Source: Pseudonocardia abyssalis
GTDB taxonomy: Bacteria; Actinomycetota; Actinomycetes; Mycobacteriales; Pseudonocardiaceae
Length of the DNA: 64,000 bases
Assembly (NCBI RefSeq): GCF_019263705.2
Contig: NZ_JADQDK010000001.1
Location: 2,728,001-2,792,000, forward strand
Direction of reading: 5' to 3'
Below are positions 37,466-46,253 of the stretch, one piece after another. The notes under the pieces were generated by a model. It worked only from the letters and a program-made list of their open reading frames with translations. It ran no database searches and was not told where the DNA came from. A program made the translations under genes and the position numbers. Positions within the stretch are counted from its first letter, which is position 1, and the number at the start of each line of letters is the position of its first letter.

Positions 37466-38965
37466 TCAGGGCTTGAGCTTGTCCCGCCACACGCGCTCGA
37501 ACGGCAGCCGCCAGGCGTGCGGGGTGATCAGCTGGTGGATCGCGTTCGGTCCCCAGCTCGCCTCCCCGTACGGCTTCACCGGCGGCGGGTCGTCGAGCAT
37601 CGGCTGCGAGCGCTCCCACAGGCTCTCGATGCCGTCGGCGGTGGTGAACAGCGTGTGGTCACCGCGCATGGCGTCGAGGATCAGGCGTTCGTAGGCCTCC
37701 AGCGTGTCGCCGGAGTGCTCCCCCTCCTGCGAGGAGAACTGCATGGAGAGCTTGTCGAGCTTCATCCCGGGCCCGGGCCGCTTGCCGTAGTAGGACAGCG
37801 AGACCTTCGACTCGTCGGCCAGGTCGAACGTCAGGTGGTCCGGACCCGACGCGCCCACACCGGAGTTCGCCGGGAACATCGTCCGCGGCGCCTCCTTGAA
37901 CGCGATCGAGATGATCCGCTGGCCCTGGGCCATCTTCTTGCCGGTGCGCAGGTAGAACGGCACGCCCGCCCAGCGCCAGTTGTCGAGCTGGGCGCGCAGG
38001 GCGATGAAGGTCTCGGTGTCGGAGTCGCGCGCGACGCCGGGCAGCTCGCGGTAGCCGGTGAACTGCCCGCGCACCACGTGCTGCGGCTGGATCGGCAGCA
38101 GCGAGCGGAAGACCTTGTTCTTCTCCTCGCTGATCGGCCACGGCTCGAGTGCGGTGGGCGGCTCCATCGCGACGAACGCCAGCACCTGGAACAGGTGGGT
38201 GACCACCATGTCCTTGTAGGCGCCGGTGGACTCGTAGAAGTTGGCGCGCTCGTCCAGGCCCAGGGTCTCGGGCACGTCGATCTGGACGTGGTCGATGAAG
38301 TTGCGGTTCCAGATCGGCTCGAACAGCCCGTTGGCGAAGCGCAGCGCGAGGATGTTCTGCGCCGCCTCCTTGCCCAGGAAGTGGTCGATGCGGAAGATCT
38401 GCGACTCGGTGAACGTCTCGTGCACCTCGTCGTTGAGCCGGACCGCGCTGGCCAGGTCGGTGCCGAACGGCTTCTCCATCACCACGCGCGAGCGCTCGAC
38501 GAGCTTCGCCTGGTCGAGCATCGTGATGACGTCGAGCGCGGCCTTCGGGGGCACGCTGAGGTAGTGCAGCCGCAGCGGGTCGTCGAGATCGGCCTCCGCT
38601 GCGGCGACGGCCTCGGCGAGCGCCTCCGGACCGGCCGTCACCGACACGTAGCGCAGGTTGCCCGCGAAGGCCTCCCACTGCTCCGGCGTGGGCTTGTGGG
38701 TGCCGAACTCGAAGACGGCCTGGCGGGCGAACGCGCGGAACGCGTCGTCGCTCATGTCCTCCAGCGACGACCCGACCACCCGGATCGACGGGGCCAGCGC
38801 CGACGCCGCGAGGTGGGTGAGACCCGGCAGCAGCTTGCGGCGCGCCAGGTCCCCCGTGGCCCCGAACAGGACGACGACGTGCGGGGCGATGAGCTCGGAC
38901 CCCGGCCCGTAGGGCCGCGATCCGGTGGCGGGATACGCGATCGTCTGCGGACGATGTTCCGACAT
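37466..38965 (-). CDS. zwf: Glucose-6-phosphate dehydrogenase
   Basis: First enzyme of the oxidative pentose-phosphate pathway, 499 residues, making NADPH. Seen: VVLFGATGDLARRKLLPGL (nucleotide-binding), VVMEKPFGTDLASA, and the active-site signature FRIDHFLGKEAAQN. C-terminal blocks PFYLRTGKKMAQGQ and GDHTLFTTADGIESLWE are typical. ATG 38965 is chosen; ATG 38974 is possible. No pgl, tal or tkt gene is adjacent. The kinase gene upstream (39001) is on the same strand with a 35-bp gap. Confidence 0.95.
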   Translation of the reverse strand: MSEHRPQTIAYPATGSRPYGPGSELIAPHVVVLFGATGDLARRKLLPGLTHLAASALAPSIRVVGSSLEDMSDDAFRAFARQAVFEFGTHKPTPEQWEAFAGNLRYVSVTAGPEALAEAVAAAEADLDDPLRLHYLSVPPKAALDVITMLDQAKLVERSRVVMEKPFGTDLASAVRLNDEVHETFTESQIFRIDHFLGKEAAQNILALRFANGLFEPIWNRNFIDHVQIDVPETLGLDERANFYESTGAYKDMVVTHLFQVLAFVAMEPPTALEPWPISEEKNKVFRSLLPIQPQHVVRGQFTGYRELPGVARDSDTETFIALRAQLDNWRWAGVPFYLRTGKKMAQGQRIISIAFKEAPRTMFPANSGVGASGPDHLTFDLADESKVSLSYYGKRPGPGMKLDKLSMQFSSQEGEHSGDTLEAYERLILDAMRGDHTLFTTADGIESLWERSQPMLDDPPPVKPYGEASWGPNAIHQLITPHAWRLPFERVWRDKLKP

Positions 38966-39000
38966 GCGGCGCATCCTGCCAGCCGGAGACGGCCCCGCGG

Positions 39001-39969
39001 TTACGCCGGGAGGACCGTTTCGATGTCGGTGGCCGCGTCGGGGCCGTAGGCGTCGCGCAGGCGTTCCAGGCCGTGCGCGCGGTCCCACGGCCACTCCTGG
39101 CCGCCGTCGTGCTCCAGCACCTGCACGGCGATCAGCGAGCCGAGCTGCGCGGCGCGCTCGAGCGAGAGACCGCCCGCGGTGGCGGCGAGGAAGCCGGCGC
39201 GGAAGGCGTCGCCGACGCCGGTGGGGTCGACCTTGCCGGTCTCCGGCACCACACCGATCTTCAGCTCGCCGACCTCGCGGCCGGAGATCTGCACGCCGTG
39301 CTCGCCGAGCGTGGTGATCCGGATGTCGACGCGCTCGGCGACCTGGGCCTCGGTCCAGCCGGTCTTCTGCTGGAGCAGCTCCCACTCGTAGTCGTTGGTC
39401 ATGAGGTAGCGGGCGCCCTCGACGAGCTGCCGGATGCCGTCGCCGTCCATCCGGGCGACCTGCTGGGAGACGTCCGCGGCGAACGGCGTGCCCGCCTCGC
39501 GGCACTCACCGGTGAGCTGGACCATCGCGCCGGGGTCGCTCGCCCCGATCAGGACGAGGTCGACGCGGTCGGCGAAGTCGGCGAGGTGGATCTGCCCGGA
39601 GCGGGCCATCGCACCGGTGTAGAACGAGCCGATCTGGCGCATGTCGTCGTCGGTGGTGCAGACGAAGCGCGCGGTGTGCACGTCGTCGCAGACCAGGATC
39701 GCCGAGCAGTCGACGCCGTGGGCCTCCAGCCACTCGCGGTACTCCGCGAAGTCGGCCCCGACGGCACCGACGAGCAGCGGCGACTGCCCGAGCACGCCCA
39801 GACCGAACGCGATGTTGCCCGCCGAGCCGCCCTTCTTGATGACGAGCCCGTCGACCAGGAAGCTCAGCGACATCCGGTCGAGCTGGTCGACGACCATCTG
39901 GTCGGCGAACCGCCCCGGGAAATGCATGAGGTGGTCGGTGGCGATGGATCCGGTCACGGCGATGGGCAC
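39001..39969 (-). CDS. PfkB family carbohydrate/adenosine kinase
   Basis: Ribokinase-fold kinase of 322 residues. Seen: KKGGSAGNIAFGLGVLGQSP, the first PfkB signature, and KVDPTGVGDAFRAGFLAA, the second, with the catalytic Asp. In M. tuberculosis the gene in the matching place (Rv2202c, adoK) encodes an unusual PfkB-type adenosine kinase, so the same function is likely; sequence motifs alone would also allow a sugar kinase. GTG 39969. It is followed by zwf on the same strand and preceded by a strong terminator for the ErpA-like gene. Confidence 0.9.
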   Translation of the reverse strand: MPIAVTGSIATDHLMHFPGRFADQMVVDQLDRMSLSFLVDGLVIKKGGSAGNIAFGLGVLGQSPLLVGAVGADFAEYREWLEAHGVDCSAILVCDDVHTARFVCTTDDDMRQIGSFYTGAMARSGQIHLADFADRVDLVLIGASDPGAMVQLTGECREAGTPFAADVSQQVARMDGDGIRQLVEGARYLMTNDYEWELLQQKTGWTEAQVAERVDIRITTLGEHGVQISGREVGELKIGVVPETGKVDPTGVGDAFRAGFLAATAGGLSLERAAQLGSLIAVQVLEHDGGQEWPWDRAHGLERLRDAYGPDAATDIETVLPA

Positions 39970-39998
39970 GGGAGGGGACCCTACCTCGCCCGGACGCA

Positions 39999-40033
39999 CG
40001 GGACCCCGGTCGCGAAGGGCGACCGGGGTCCCG
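39999..40033 (-). terminator. Strong hairpin after the ErpA-like gene
   Basis: CGGGACCCCGGTCGC (39999-40013) and GCGACCGGGGTCCCG (40019-40033) form a perfect 15-bp stem with a 5-base loop. It lies between the minus-strand ErpA-like gene and the kinase gene. Confidence 0.8.
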
Positions 40034-40046
40034 GGTGGCGCAGGAC

Positions 40047-40421
40047 TCAGTTGAACGAGTCGCCGCAGGCGCAGGAACCGCCCGCGTTCGGGTTGTCGAT
40101 CGTGAAGCCCTGCTTCTCGATGGTGTCGACGAAGTCGATGACCGCGCCCTGCAGGTACGGCGCACTCATCCGGTCCACCCCGACCTTGAGGCCGTTGTAG
40201 TCCCGGAACAGGTCGCCGTCGAGGGAACGGTCGTCGAAGAAGAGCTGGTAGCGCAGGCCCGCGCAGCCTCCGGGCTGGACGGCGATGCGCAGGTGCATGT
40301 CGTCCCGGCCCTCCTGTTCGAGCAGGAGGCGGGCCTTGAGTGCGGCGGCGTCGCTGAGTTCGACCCCGTGCGTATCGGTCTCGACGGCCGTGTCGGTCGT
40401 GACGGTGTTCTCGACGGTCAT
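40047..40421 (-). CDS. Iron-sulfur cluster insertion protein, HesB/IscA/ErpA type
   Basis: A-type carrier of 124 residues that delivers Fe-S clusters to targets such as LipA. Seen: the body ELSDAAALKARLLLEQEGRD, the first conserved Cys in VQPGGCAGLRYQLFFDD, and the C-terminal pair in GGSCACGDSFN, so all three cluster ligands are present. ATG 40421. The first 18 residues (rich in Thr/Val) are a non-conserved extension. The place matches Rv2204c of M. tuberculosis. The gene is bounded by hairpins on both sides and is probably expressed alone. Confidence 0.95.
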   Translation of the reverse strand: MTVENTVTTDTAVETDTHGVELSDAAALKARLLLEQEGRDDMHLRIAVQPGGCAGLRYQLFFDDRSLDGDLFRDYNGLKVGVDRMSAPYLQGAVIDFVDTIEKQGFTIDNPNAGGSCACGDSFN

Positions 40422-40485
40422 GGCTCTCCCAACAACGAACGATGCGGTGCGCATTCCAGTGTAGGCCCACTCGGCGGGATCTTCC

Positions 40486-40509
40486 GTCCGGTGACGGCGA
40501 TCACCGGAC
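40486..40509 (-). terminator. Hairpin after the glycerate kinase gene
   Basis: GTCCGGTGA (40486-40494) pairs with TCACCGGAC (40501-40509) around a 6-base loop, 7 bp past the glycerate kinase stop on the minus strand. Confidence 0.6.
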
Positions 40510-40515
40510 ACCGCG

Positions 40516-41610
40516 TCATCGACTCCACTGCCGCGCCACCCGGGCGGCCAGCGCGGCCAACGTGCCCGAGGGGTCGGCCATCGACGCCTCGACACCGCCC
40601 GCGTCCTCGGCGACCGAGTACGCGGAGTCGACGCCCGCCGCGCCCGCCTCGCGCCGCCCGACCGACACCTGCCCGGCGAGCACCAGGCACGGGATCCCGC
40701 GGTCGGCTGCGCCGCGGGCCACGGTGGTGACGAGCTTGCCGCGCAGCGACTGCCAGTCGAAGCTGCCCTCGCCCGTCACGGCGAGGTCGGCGGTGTCGAG
40801 CGCGGCGTCGAGGCCGACGAGGTCGCGCACCAGCCCCGCTCCGGACACCCGCCGCGCACCCAGCGCGAGCAGCGCCGCCCCCAGCCCGCCCGCGGCACCC
40901 GCGCCCGGTTCGTCGCGGACGTCGCGGGGCAGCAGGTCGGCGAACGCGGCGAGTGCGGCGTCGAGGTCGGCGACCGCGGCCTCGTCGGCCCCCTTCTGCG
41001 GTCCGAAGACCGCGGCGGCGCCGTGCAGGCCGAGCAGGGGGTTGTCGACGTCGGCGGCCGCGACGAGCCGGACACCGGCCAGGTCGGGGGCGCCGTCGAG
41101 CCGCGCCGCACCCACCGGGGCACCATCGGGTACCGGCTCTCCCCTGTCGTCGACCGTGCGGGCGCCCAGCGCGGCGAGCATCCCCGCGCCGCCGTCGGTG
41201 GTGGCCGACCCGCCGAGCCCCACGACGACCTCGGCCATCCCGGCGTCGCGGGCGTCGGCGATCAGCTCCCCCACGCCCCGGGTGCTCGCGCGGCGGGCCG
41301 TGGCGGGGGTCCGGTCGGTCACCAGGTGCAGACCGCAGGCGGCGGCCGACTCGACATAGGCGACGCCGTCGATCTCCAGCCAGCGGGCCTCGACGGGAAC
41401 CCCCAGCGGCCCGGTGACGGTGCGCTCGTGCCAGGTGCCGCCGCGGGCGGTGTGCAGGACGTCGACGAACCCGGTGCCGCCGTCGGCGAGCGGGAGGAGG
41501 GTGAGCACGTCGTCGGGGGCGACGGAGCGCCAGCCCGCCGCGATCGACACCGCCGCACCCGTGGCGGTCAACGTCCCGCCGAAGGAGTCCGGGGCCACGA
41601 CCACCTGCAC
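40516..41610 (-). CDS. Glycerate kinase (GarK/GlxK type)
   Basis: Enzyme of 364 residues phosphorylating glycerate. Seen: VVVAPDSFGGTLTATGAAVS, the opening of the family, LLPLADGGTGFVDVL, VVGLGGSATTDGGAGMLAAL and VTGEGSFDWQSLRGKL near the end. GTG 41610. The order PfkB kinase, ErpA-like, glycerate kinase, DUF3043 matches Rv2202c-Rv2206 of M. tuberculosis. It is divergent from the DUF3043 gene, with 33 bp between starts. Confidence 0.94.
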   Translation of the reverse strand: MQVVVAPDSFGGTLTATGAAVSIAAGWRSVAPDDVLTLLPLADGGTGFVDVLHTARGGTWHERTVTGPLGVPVEARWLEIDGVAYVESAAACGLHLVTDRTPATARRASTRGVGELIADARDAGMAEVVVGLGGSATTDGGAGMLAALGARTVDDRGEPVPDGAPVGAARLDGAPDLAGVRLVAAADVDNPLLGLHGAAAVFGPQKGADEAAVADLDAALAAFADLLPRDVRDEPGAGAAGGLGAALLALGARRVSGAGLVRDLVGLDAALDTADLAVTGEGSFDWQSLRGKLVTTVARGAADRGIPCLVLAGQVSVGRREAGAAGVDSAYSVAEDAGGVEASMADPSGTLAALAARVARQWSR

Positions 41611-41643
41611 GACGGCGACACTAGTGGCACGTAGTCTGGATAT

Positions 41644-42267
41644 GTGAGGTTTCTCCGCTCGAAGCCGGCCGACTCCGACGACCCGACCGCCGGCGTGTCC
41701 GCGACCGGGCCCGAGACCGTCCGCGTCGGCGGCAAGGGCCGCCCCACGCCCAAGCGGCGCGAGGCCGAGACGAAGCGCCGCGGCCCGGCCCCGCCGCCGC
41801 CGCGCACCCAGCGCGAGGCGTCGAAGCTCGCGCGGGCCAACCGGCCCGACAAGTCCGTGCGCCGCGCCGAGGCGATGGAGCGCCGCGAGCGGATGGCCGC
41901 GGGCGACGAGAAGTTCCTCATGCCGCGCGACCGCGGGCCGGTCAAGGCCTACGTGCGCGACGTCATCGACTCCCGGCCGCACCTCATGGGCCTGTTCATG
42001 CCGCTGGCGATCATCGTGGTGCTCTCGCTGCTGATCCCGATCCCGCAGGTGCAGTCCTACCTGAGCCTGTTCAGCCTCATCGCGCTCACCACGATGATCA
42101 TCGAGGGCATCTTCCTCGGGGCGTCGATCACGAAGAAGGCCCGCGCGAGGTTCCCGGAGGAGAAGATCGGCGGGCTGGGCACCGGCTGGTACGCCTTCAC
42201 CCGCGCCTCCCAGCTGCGCCGTCTGCGCATCCCGAAGCCGCGTGTGGAGCGGGGCGCGAACCCCTGA
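41644..42267 (+). CDS. DUF3043 membrane protein
   Basis: Actinobacteria-specific membrane protein of 207 residues, orthologue by position of Rv2206. The first 85 residues are very basic and Pro/Arg-rich (GKGRPTPKRREAETKRRG); then GPVKAYVRDVIDSRPHLMG leads into two hydrophobic helices (LFMPLAIIVVLSLLIPIP and FSLIALTTMIIEGIFLGASI). The C-terminus is basic again. Both ends are probably cytoplasmic. Function is unknown. GTG 41644. Confidence 0.92.
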   Translation: MRFLRSKPADSDDPTAGVSATGPETVRVGGKGRPTPKRREAETKRRGPAPPPPRTQREASKLARANRPDKSVRRAEAMERRERMAAGDEKFLMPRDRGPVKAYVRDVIDSRPHLMGLFMPLAIIVVLSLLIPIPQVQSYLSLFSLIALTTMIIEGIFLGASITKKARARFPEEKIGGLGTGWYAFTRASQLRRLRIPKPRVERGANP

Positions 42268-42328
42268 CCGCCGGGACGGTGATCGGGGGCCCGGTCCGGC
42301 ACCCGTGATCAACGTTCTGGAACCGGCG

Positions 42329-42344
42329 GCGGGCTCCGGCCCGC
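42329..42344. terminator. Small hairpin between convergent DUF3043 and hypothetical genes
   Basis: GCGGGC (42329-42334), loop TCCG, GCCCGC (42339-42344). A weaker pair of TGATC words lies upstream at 42280-42310. Probably a bidirectional terminator region. Confidence 0.4.
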
Positions 42345-42397
42345 TCCTCGTACCGAGACGGTGACCATGGCTGTGGCGGCGGCCCGGCCGGCCCGGC

Positions 42398-42598
42398 TCA
42401 GGTGCCGTCCTGCAGGCTCATCGGGCCGTAGACCTCGTCCTCGCCGTCGAGCAGGACCACCGCGTCGACGCCCGCCTCGCGCAGCTCGGGCCACAGGTCG
42501 GAGAACCACGCCTCGGCCTCCGCCTGGTCGTCGAACCGCTCGTCGGGACCGTCGACGGGCGACGCCTGCGCGTCCAGGTACCTCCACCGGAATGCCAC
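42398..42598 (-). CDS. Conserved small hypothetical protein
   Basis: Acidic protein of 66 residues from GTG 42598: FRWRYLDAQASPVDGPDERF, then AEAWFSDLWPELREAGVDAV and DEVYGPMSL. Similar small proteins occur next to cobU in related actinobacteria as far as I recall, but no function is known. It is divergent from cobU with 17 bp between starts, so the two promoters must overlap. Confidence 0.72.
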   Translation of the reverse strand: MAFRWRYLDAQASPVDGPDERFDDQAEAEAWFSDLWPELREAGVDAVVLLDGEDEVYGPMSLQDGT

Positions 42599-42615
42599 GG
42601 GCCTATCGTGCACCG

Positions 42616-43137
42616 GTGATCACGCTGGTGCTCGGCGGGACGCGGTCGGGCAAGTCCGGGTACGCGGAGCACCTGCTGCCCGCCGACGCCCCCGTCCGCT
42701 ACCTCGCCACCGCCGCCCGACGTCCCGGTGACGCGGAGTGGGACGCCCGGCTCGACGCCCACCGCGCCCGTCGCCCGGCCGCGTGGGAGACCGTCGAGTC
42801 GCCCGACGTCGCCGCACTCGTCCGCGCCGGGGGCGGGCCGCTGCTGGTCGACGACCTCGCCACCTGGATCACCGGGGTCCTCGACGACACCGGTGCGTGG
42901 GAGTCCCCCGTCGTGCCCCCGGCCGTCGGCGACCGCGTGTCCGCGCTGGTCGACGCCGTGGCCGCGGCCCCGGGGCGGGTGGTGCTGGTGTCGGCGGAGG
43001 TCGGGCTCGGGGTCGTACCCGCCACCCGCTCGGGCCGGGTGTTCCGCGACGAGCTGGGCGCGCTGAACGCCGCGCTCGCCGCGGTGGCCGACGAGGTCGT
43101 GCTGCTCGTGGCCGGGCTGACGCTGCGACTGAAGTAG
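42616..43137 (+). CDS. cobU: Adenosylcobinamide kinase/guanylyltransferase
   Basis: Bifunctional enzyme of nucleotide-loop assembly in cobalamin synthesis: phosphorylates adenosylcobinamide and adds GMP. The 173 residues start TLVLGGTRSGKSGYAEHLL with the P-loop GGTRSGKS, then VRYLATAARRPGDAEWDARL, and end with VVLLVAGLTLRLK. The block LVSAEVGLGVVPATRSGRVF is the typical CobU motif. GTG 42616. It is followed, after a 200-bp repeat-containing gap, by cobT and cobS. Confidence 0.95.
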   Translation: MITLVLGGTRSGKSGYAEHLLPADAPVRYLATAARRPGDAEWDARLDAHRARRPAAWETVESPDVAALVRAGGGPLLVDDLATWITGVLDDTGAWESPVVPPAVGDRVSALVDAVAAAPGRVVLVSAEVGLGVVPATRSGRVFRDELGALNAALAAVADEVVLLVAGLTLRLK

Positions 43138-43141
43138 CCCG

Positions 43142-43293
43142 GGTGATCGTTCCGAGGTGCGGACCGTGGCGCCGCCCACGACCGTCGGCAGCAGCTCGCG
43201 ACGATCACCGTCGGACCTGCCCCCGGGTGATCGTTGCGAGGTGGGCGTGGGCGCCGTGGCGGCAGCGATCGGGCCCGGGTCGTCGCGATCACC
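43142..43293. repeat. Two tandem 68-bp inverted repeats (TGATC-ended family)
   Basis: Unit 1: GGTGATCGT (43142-43150) pairs with ACGATCACC (43201-43209), with further pairing of CGAG/CTCG inside. Unit 2: GGTGATCG (43226-43233) pairs with CGATCACC (43286-43293). Both units span 68 bp and begin with GGTGATCGTTSCGAGGTG. The period is 84 bp. They fill the cobU-cobT gap and resemble the elements at 4400 and 27466. Confidence 0.65.
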
Positions 43294-43337
43294 GCCCCGC
43301 CCTGCGGTCCGTCGAGGGCGACCAGTAGGAAGTCTCC

Positions 43338-44351
43338 GTGGACATCCCCGCGATCACCCCGCCCGACGCCGAGTTCCACCGGGCCGCGGTCGCCCGGCAC
43401 GCCGAGCTCGCCGTGCCGCTGGGCGGGCTGGGCCGCCTGGCCGAGCTGGGCTGCTGGCTCGCGGCCGCGCAGGGGGCGTGCCCGCCGCTGCCCCCGGCCC
43501 GCCCGCGGGTGGTCGTCGTGGCCGCCGACCACGGGATCGCCGCGGCCGGGGTCTCCCGCCACCCGGGCAGCGCCACGCTGGGCCAGGTGCAGTCGGTGCG
43601 TGAGCACACCGCGCCGGTCTCCGTGCTCGCGCCCGTGAGCGGGGCGTCGATCCGGGTCCTCGACGTCGGGCTCGACCACGACTCACCCGACCCGCACCAC
43701 GTGCGCCGCGGCTCCGGGCGGATCGACCGCGAGGACGCGCTCACCGCCGAGGAGACCGAGCAGGCGTTCGCGGCCGGACGCGCCGTCGTCGACGAGGAGG
43801 TGGACGCCGGGGCCGACCTGCTCATCCCCGCCTCGCTCGGCGTGGGGGCCACCACGGCCGCGTCGACGCTGGTCAGCGCGCTGTCCGGGGCCGAGCCGGT
43901 GGCCGTCATCGGGCGGGGCAGCGGCATCGACGACCAGGGTTGGATGCGCAAGGCCGCCGCCGTCCGTGACGCCCTGCGCCGGGCCAAGCCGCACGTCCGC
44001 GACCCTCTCGCCCTGCTGCGCACCGCGGGCGGTACCGACCTCGCCGCGCTCACCGGGATCCTCGTGCAGGCCGCCGTCCGCCGGACGCCGGTGCTCGTCG
44101 ACGGGCTGGTCGTCGGCGCGGCAGCGATGATCGCCGACGACCTGTCGCCCGGCGCCCGGGCCTGGTGGCTGGCCGCGCAGCGGTCCCCGGAACCCGCGAT
44201 GGCGCTGGCCCTGACGCACCTGAGCCTGACGCCGGTGCTGGACCTCGACCTGCGCACCGGTGACGGCACCGGCGCGGTCGCCGTCCTCCCGCTGCTGCAG
44301 ATGGCGGCGCGGGTGCTCGCCGAGACCGCCACCCTCGCCGACCTGGCGTGA
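43338..44351 (+). CDS. cobT: Nicotinate-nucleotide--dimethylbenzimidazole phosphoribosyltransferase
   Basis: Activates the lower ligand by forming alpha-ribazole phosphate. Full length at 337 residues. Seen: PLGGLGRLAELGCWLAAAQG, VVVVAADHGIAAAGVSRHPG, ADLLIPASLGVGATTAAS, and the C-terminal SLTPVLDLDLRTGDGTGAVA, with the active-site region. Its substrate dimethylbenzimidazole can be made by BluB (1767-2390). GTG 43338. The stop overlaps the cobS start by 4 bp. Confidence 0.96.
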   Translation: MDIPAITPPDAEFHRAAVARHAELAVPLGGLGRLAELGCWLAAAQGACPPLPPARPRVVVVAADHGIAAAGVSRHPGSATLGQVQSVREHTAPVSVLAPVSGASIRVLDVGLDHDSPDPHHVRRGSGRIDREDALTAEETEQAFAAGRAVVDEEVDAGADLLIPASLGVGATTAASTLVSALSGAEPVAVIGRGSGIDDQGWMRKAAAVRDALRRAKPHVRDPLALLRTAGGTDLAALTGILVQAAVRRTPVLVDGLVVGAAAMIADDLSPGARAWWLAAQRSPEPAMALALTHLSLTPVLDLDLRTGDGTGAVAVLPLLQMAARVLAETATLADLA

Positions 44352-45121
44352 GGGGGCTCGCCCTCGCGCTGAGCTGGTTGACGGTCCTGCCGGTCCGCAC
44401 CGGTGCCCCCGACGCCCGCACCGCGGCGGGCGCGATCCGCTGGGCCCCCGTCGTCGGCGGGCTGCTCGGTGCGGCGGCGGGAGGGGTGCTGCTCGGGTCG
44501 ACCGCGCTGGGCGTCCCGCCGCTGGTGGCGGGCCTGCTCGCCGTCGGTTTCCTCGGGCTCGCGACCCGCGGGATGCATCTGGACGGTCTGGCCGACACCG
44601 CCGACGGTCTCGGTTGCTACGGCCCGCCGGAACGCGCGCTCGCCGTGATGCGCGACGGCGGGGCGGGACCGTTCGGGGTGGTCGCGCTCATCGTCGCGCT
44701 CGGGGTGCAGGCGGCAGCGCTGGCCGCGCACCCGTGGCTCGACGCGGACCCGGCCGGCGGGCCGTGGCCCGCGCTCGGGGTGGTGGGGACCGTGGCACTG
44801 GCCGCCGCCGCGGGACGGGCCGGGTTCGGCTGGGTGTGCCGCCGCGGGGTCCCGGCCGCCCGCCCCGGCGGCCTGGGGGCGACGGTCGCCGGCTCGCAGC
44901 CCGTCTGGGTGCCGGGGCTGTGGTGGCTGGCCCTGGCCGGGGCCGGGTTCGCCCTCGCGGGCGTCCGCGGTGTGGTGGCGGTGGTGCTGGGTGCAGGGCT
45001 GGTCGCCCTGCTGTCCTGGCACACCGCCCGCCGCTTCGGCGGCATGACCGGCGACGTCCTCGGCGCGGCCACGGAACTGGCGACGACCGCGGCCCTGGTC
45101 GTGCTCGCCACCGCACCCTGA
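44348..45121 (+). CDS. cobS: Adenosylcobinamide-GDP ribazoletransferase
   Basis: Membrane enzyme joining alpha-ribazole to adenosylcobinamide-GDP, the last step of nucleotide-loop assembly. The 257 residues contain six or so hydrophobic helices and the conserved ATRGMHLDGLADTADGLGCY at about residue 75, with the metal-binding Asp cluster. FGGMTGDVLGAATELATTAA near the end is also conserved. GTG 44348 inside the cobT stop. cobU, cobT and cobS thus form one transcriptional direction. Confidence 0.95.
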   Translation: MRGLALALSWLTVLPVRTGAPDARTAAGAIRWAPVVGGLLGAAAGGVLLGSTALGVPPLVAGLLAVGFLGLATRGMHLDGLADTADGLGCYGPPERALAVMRDGGAGPFGVVALIVALGVQAAALAAHPWLDADPAGGPWPALGVVGTVALAAAAGRAGFGWVCRRGVPAARPGGLGATVAGSQPVWVPGLWWLALAGAGFALAGVRGVVAVVLGAGLVALLSWHTARRFGGMTGDVLGAATELATTAALVVLATAP

Positions 45122-45135
45122 CGGGGTCGTGCGTG

Positions 45136-46233
45136 TCAGCGCACCAGTGTGTGCATCCAGCTGTGCGTGTCGGGGGCCGTGCCGCGCTGGATCCTCGTGA
45201 GGAGGTCGCGCAGCTTCATCGTGATCGGGCCGGGCTCCCCGGCGCCCACCGTGACCTCGCCCTCGTTGTGCTTGACCTTCCCGACCGGCGTGATCACCGC
45301 GGCGGTGCCGCACGCGAAGACCTCAGTGATCGCCCCGGACGCGCAGCCCGTGAGCCACTCCTCGGCGGAGATCTTCCGCTCGGTGACCTCGCAGCCGAGC
45401 TCCTTGGCCAGCAGGAGCAGCGAGTCGCGGGTGATGCCGGGCAGGATCGAGCCGCTCAGCTCGGGCGTGACGACCTCGACGGAGTCGCCCGACCCGAGGA
45501 CGTAGAACAGGTTCATCCCGCCCATCTCCTCGACCCACTTGTGCTCGGCGGCGTCGAGGTAGGCGACCTGCGCGCAGCCGTGCTCGGTGGCCTGGGCCTG
45601 CGGCAGCAGCGACGCGGCGTAGTTGCCGCCGCACTTCGCGGTGCCGGTGCCGCCCACCGCGGCGCGGGTGAAGTCGGTGCACAGCCACACGTCGACGGGC
45701 TGGACCCCGCCCGGGAAGTAGGCGCCGGCCGGCGAGGCGATGAGGCAGTAGAGGTACTCCGCGGACGGCCGTACGCCGAGCCCGACCTCGGTGGCGACCA
45801 TGAACGGCCGCAGGTACACCGACTCCTCGCCGCCCGCGGGCGGCACCCACGCGCGGTCGGCGGTGAGCAGCTCGGTGAGCGAGGCGAGGAACAGCTCGTC
45901 GGGCAGCTCGGCCATCGCGAGGCGACCCGCGGACGCGCGGAAGCGGGCGGCGTTGGCGTCGGGCCGGAAGGAGGCGACGGAGCCGTCGGGCTGCTGGTAG
46001 GCCTTGAGCCCCTCGAAGATCTCCTGGCCGTAGTGCAGCACCATCGAGGCCGGGTCGAGCAGCAGCGGCCCGTAGGGCACGACCGAGGGGTTGTGCCAGC
46101 CCTGCTCGGCGGTCCACGGGATCGTCACCATGTGGTCGGTGAAGTGGCGTCCGAAACCGGGGTCGGCGAGGATCTCGGCACGCCGGTCCTCCGGCACCGG
46201 TGACGGGTGGGGGGTGCGGGAGAACTCGGTCAT
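45136..46233 (-). CDS. ilvE: Branched-chain amino acid aminotransferase
   Basis: Fold-type IV PLP enzyme of 365 residues for the last step of Val, Leu and Ile synthesis. Seen: [35 protein letters not shown], the Schiff-base lysine in [16 protein letters not shown] at about 203, and [20 protein letters not shown] near the end. ATG 46233. It is 20 bp downstream of the gcvT stop on the same strand, the order found in M. tuberculosis (Rv2210c, Rv2211c). Convergent with cobS. Confidence 0.96.
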   Translation of the reverse strand: MTEFSRTPHPSPVPEDRRAEILADPGFGRHFTDHMVTIPWTAEQGWHNPSVVPYGPLLLDPASMVLHYGQEIFEGLKAYQQPDGSVASFRPDANAARFRASAGRLAMAELPDELFLASLTELLTADRAWVPPAGGEESVYLRPFMVATEVGLGVRPSAEYLYCLIASPAGAYFPGGVQPVDVWLCTDFTRAAVGGTGTAKCGGNYAASLLPQAQATEHGCAQVAYLDAAEHKWVEEMGGMNLFYVLGSGDSVEVVTPELSGSILPGITRDSLLLLAKELGCEVTERKISAEEWLTGCASGAITEVFACGTAAVITPVGKVKHNEGEVTVGAGEPGPITMKLRDLLTRIQRGTAPDTHSWMHTLVR

Positions 46234-46253
46234 GGCCGTGACGGTAGCAAGAG

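Noticed and set aside
42277..42310. Another member of the 68-bp TGATC repeat family
   Set aside because: TGATC words are present, but the arms pair poorly beyond five bases and the length is only about 35 bp.
43138..43337. Cobalamin riboswitch before cobT
   Set aside because: The 200-bp gap is filled by two inverted repeats; no B12-box-like core (GCCACTG) is visible.
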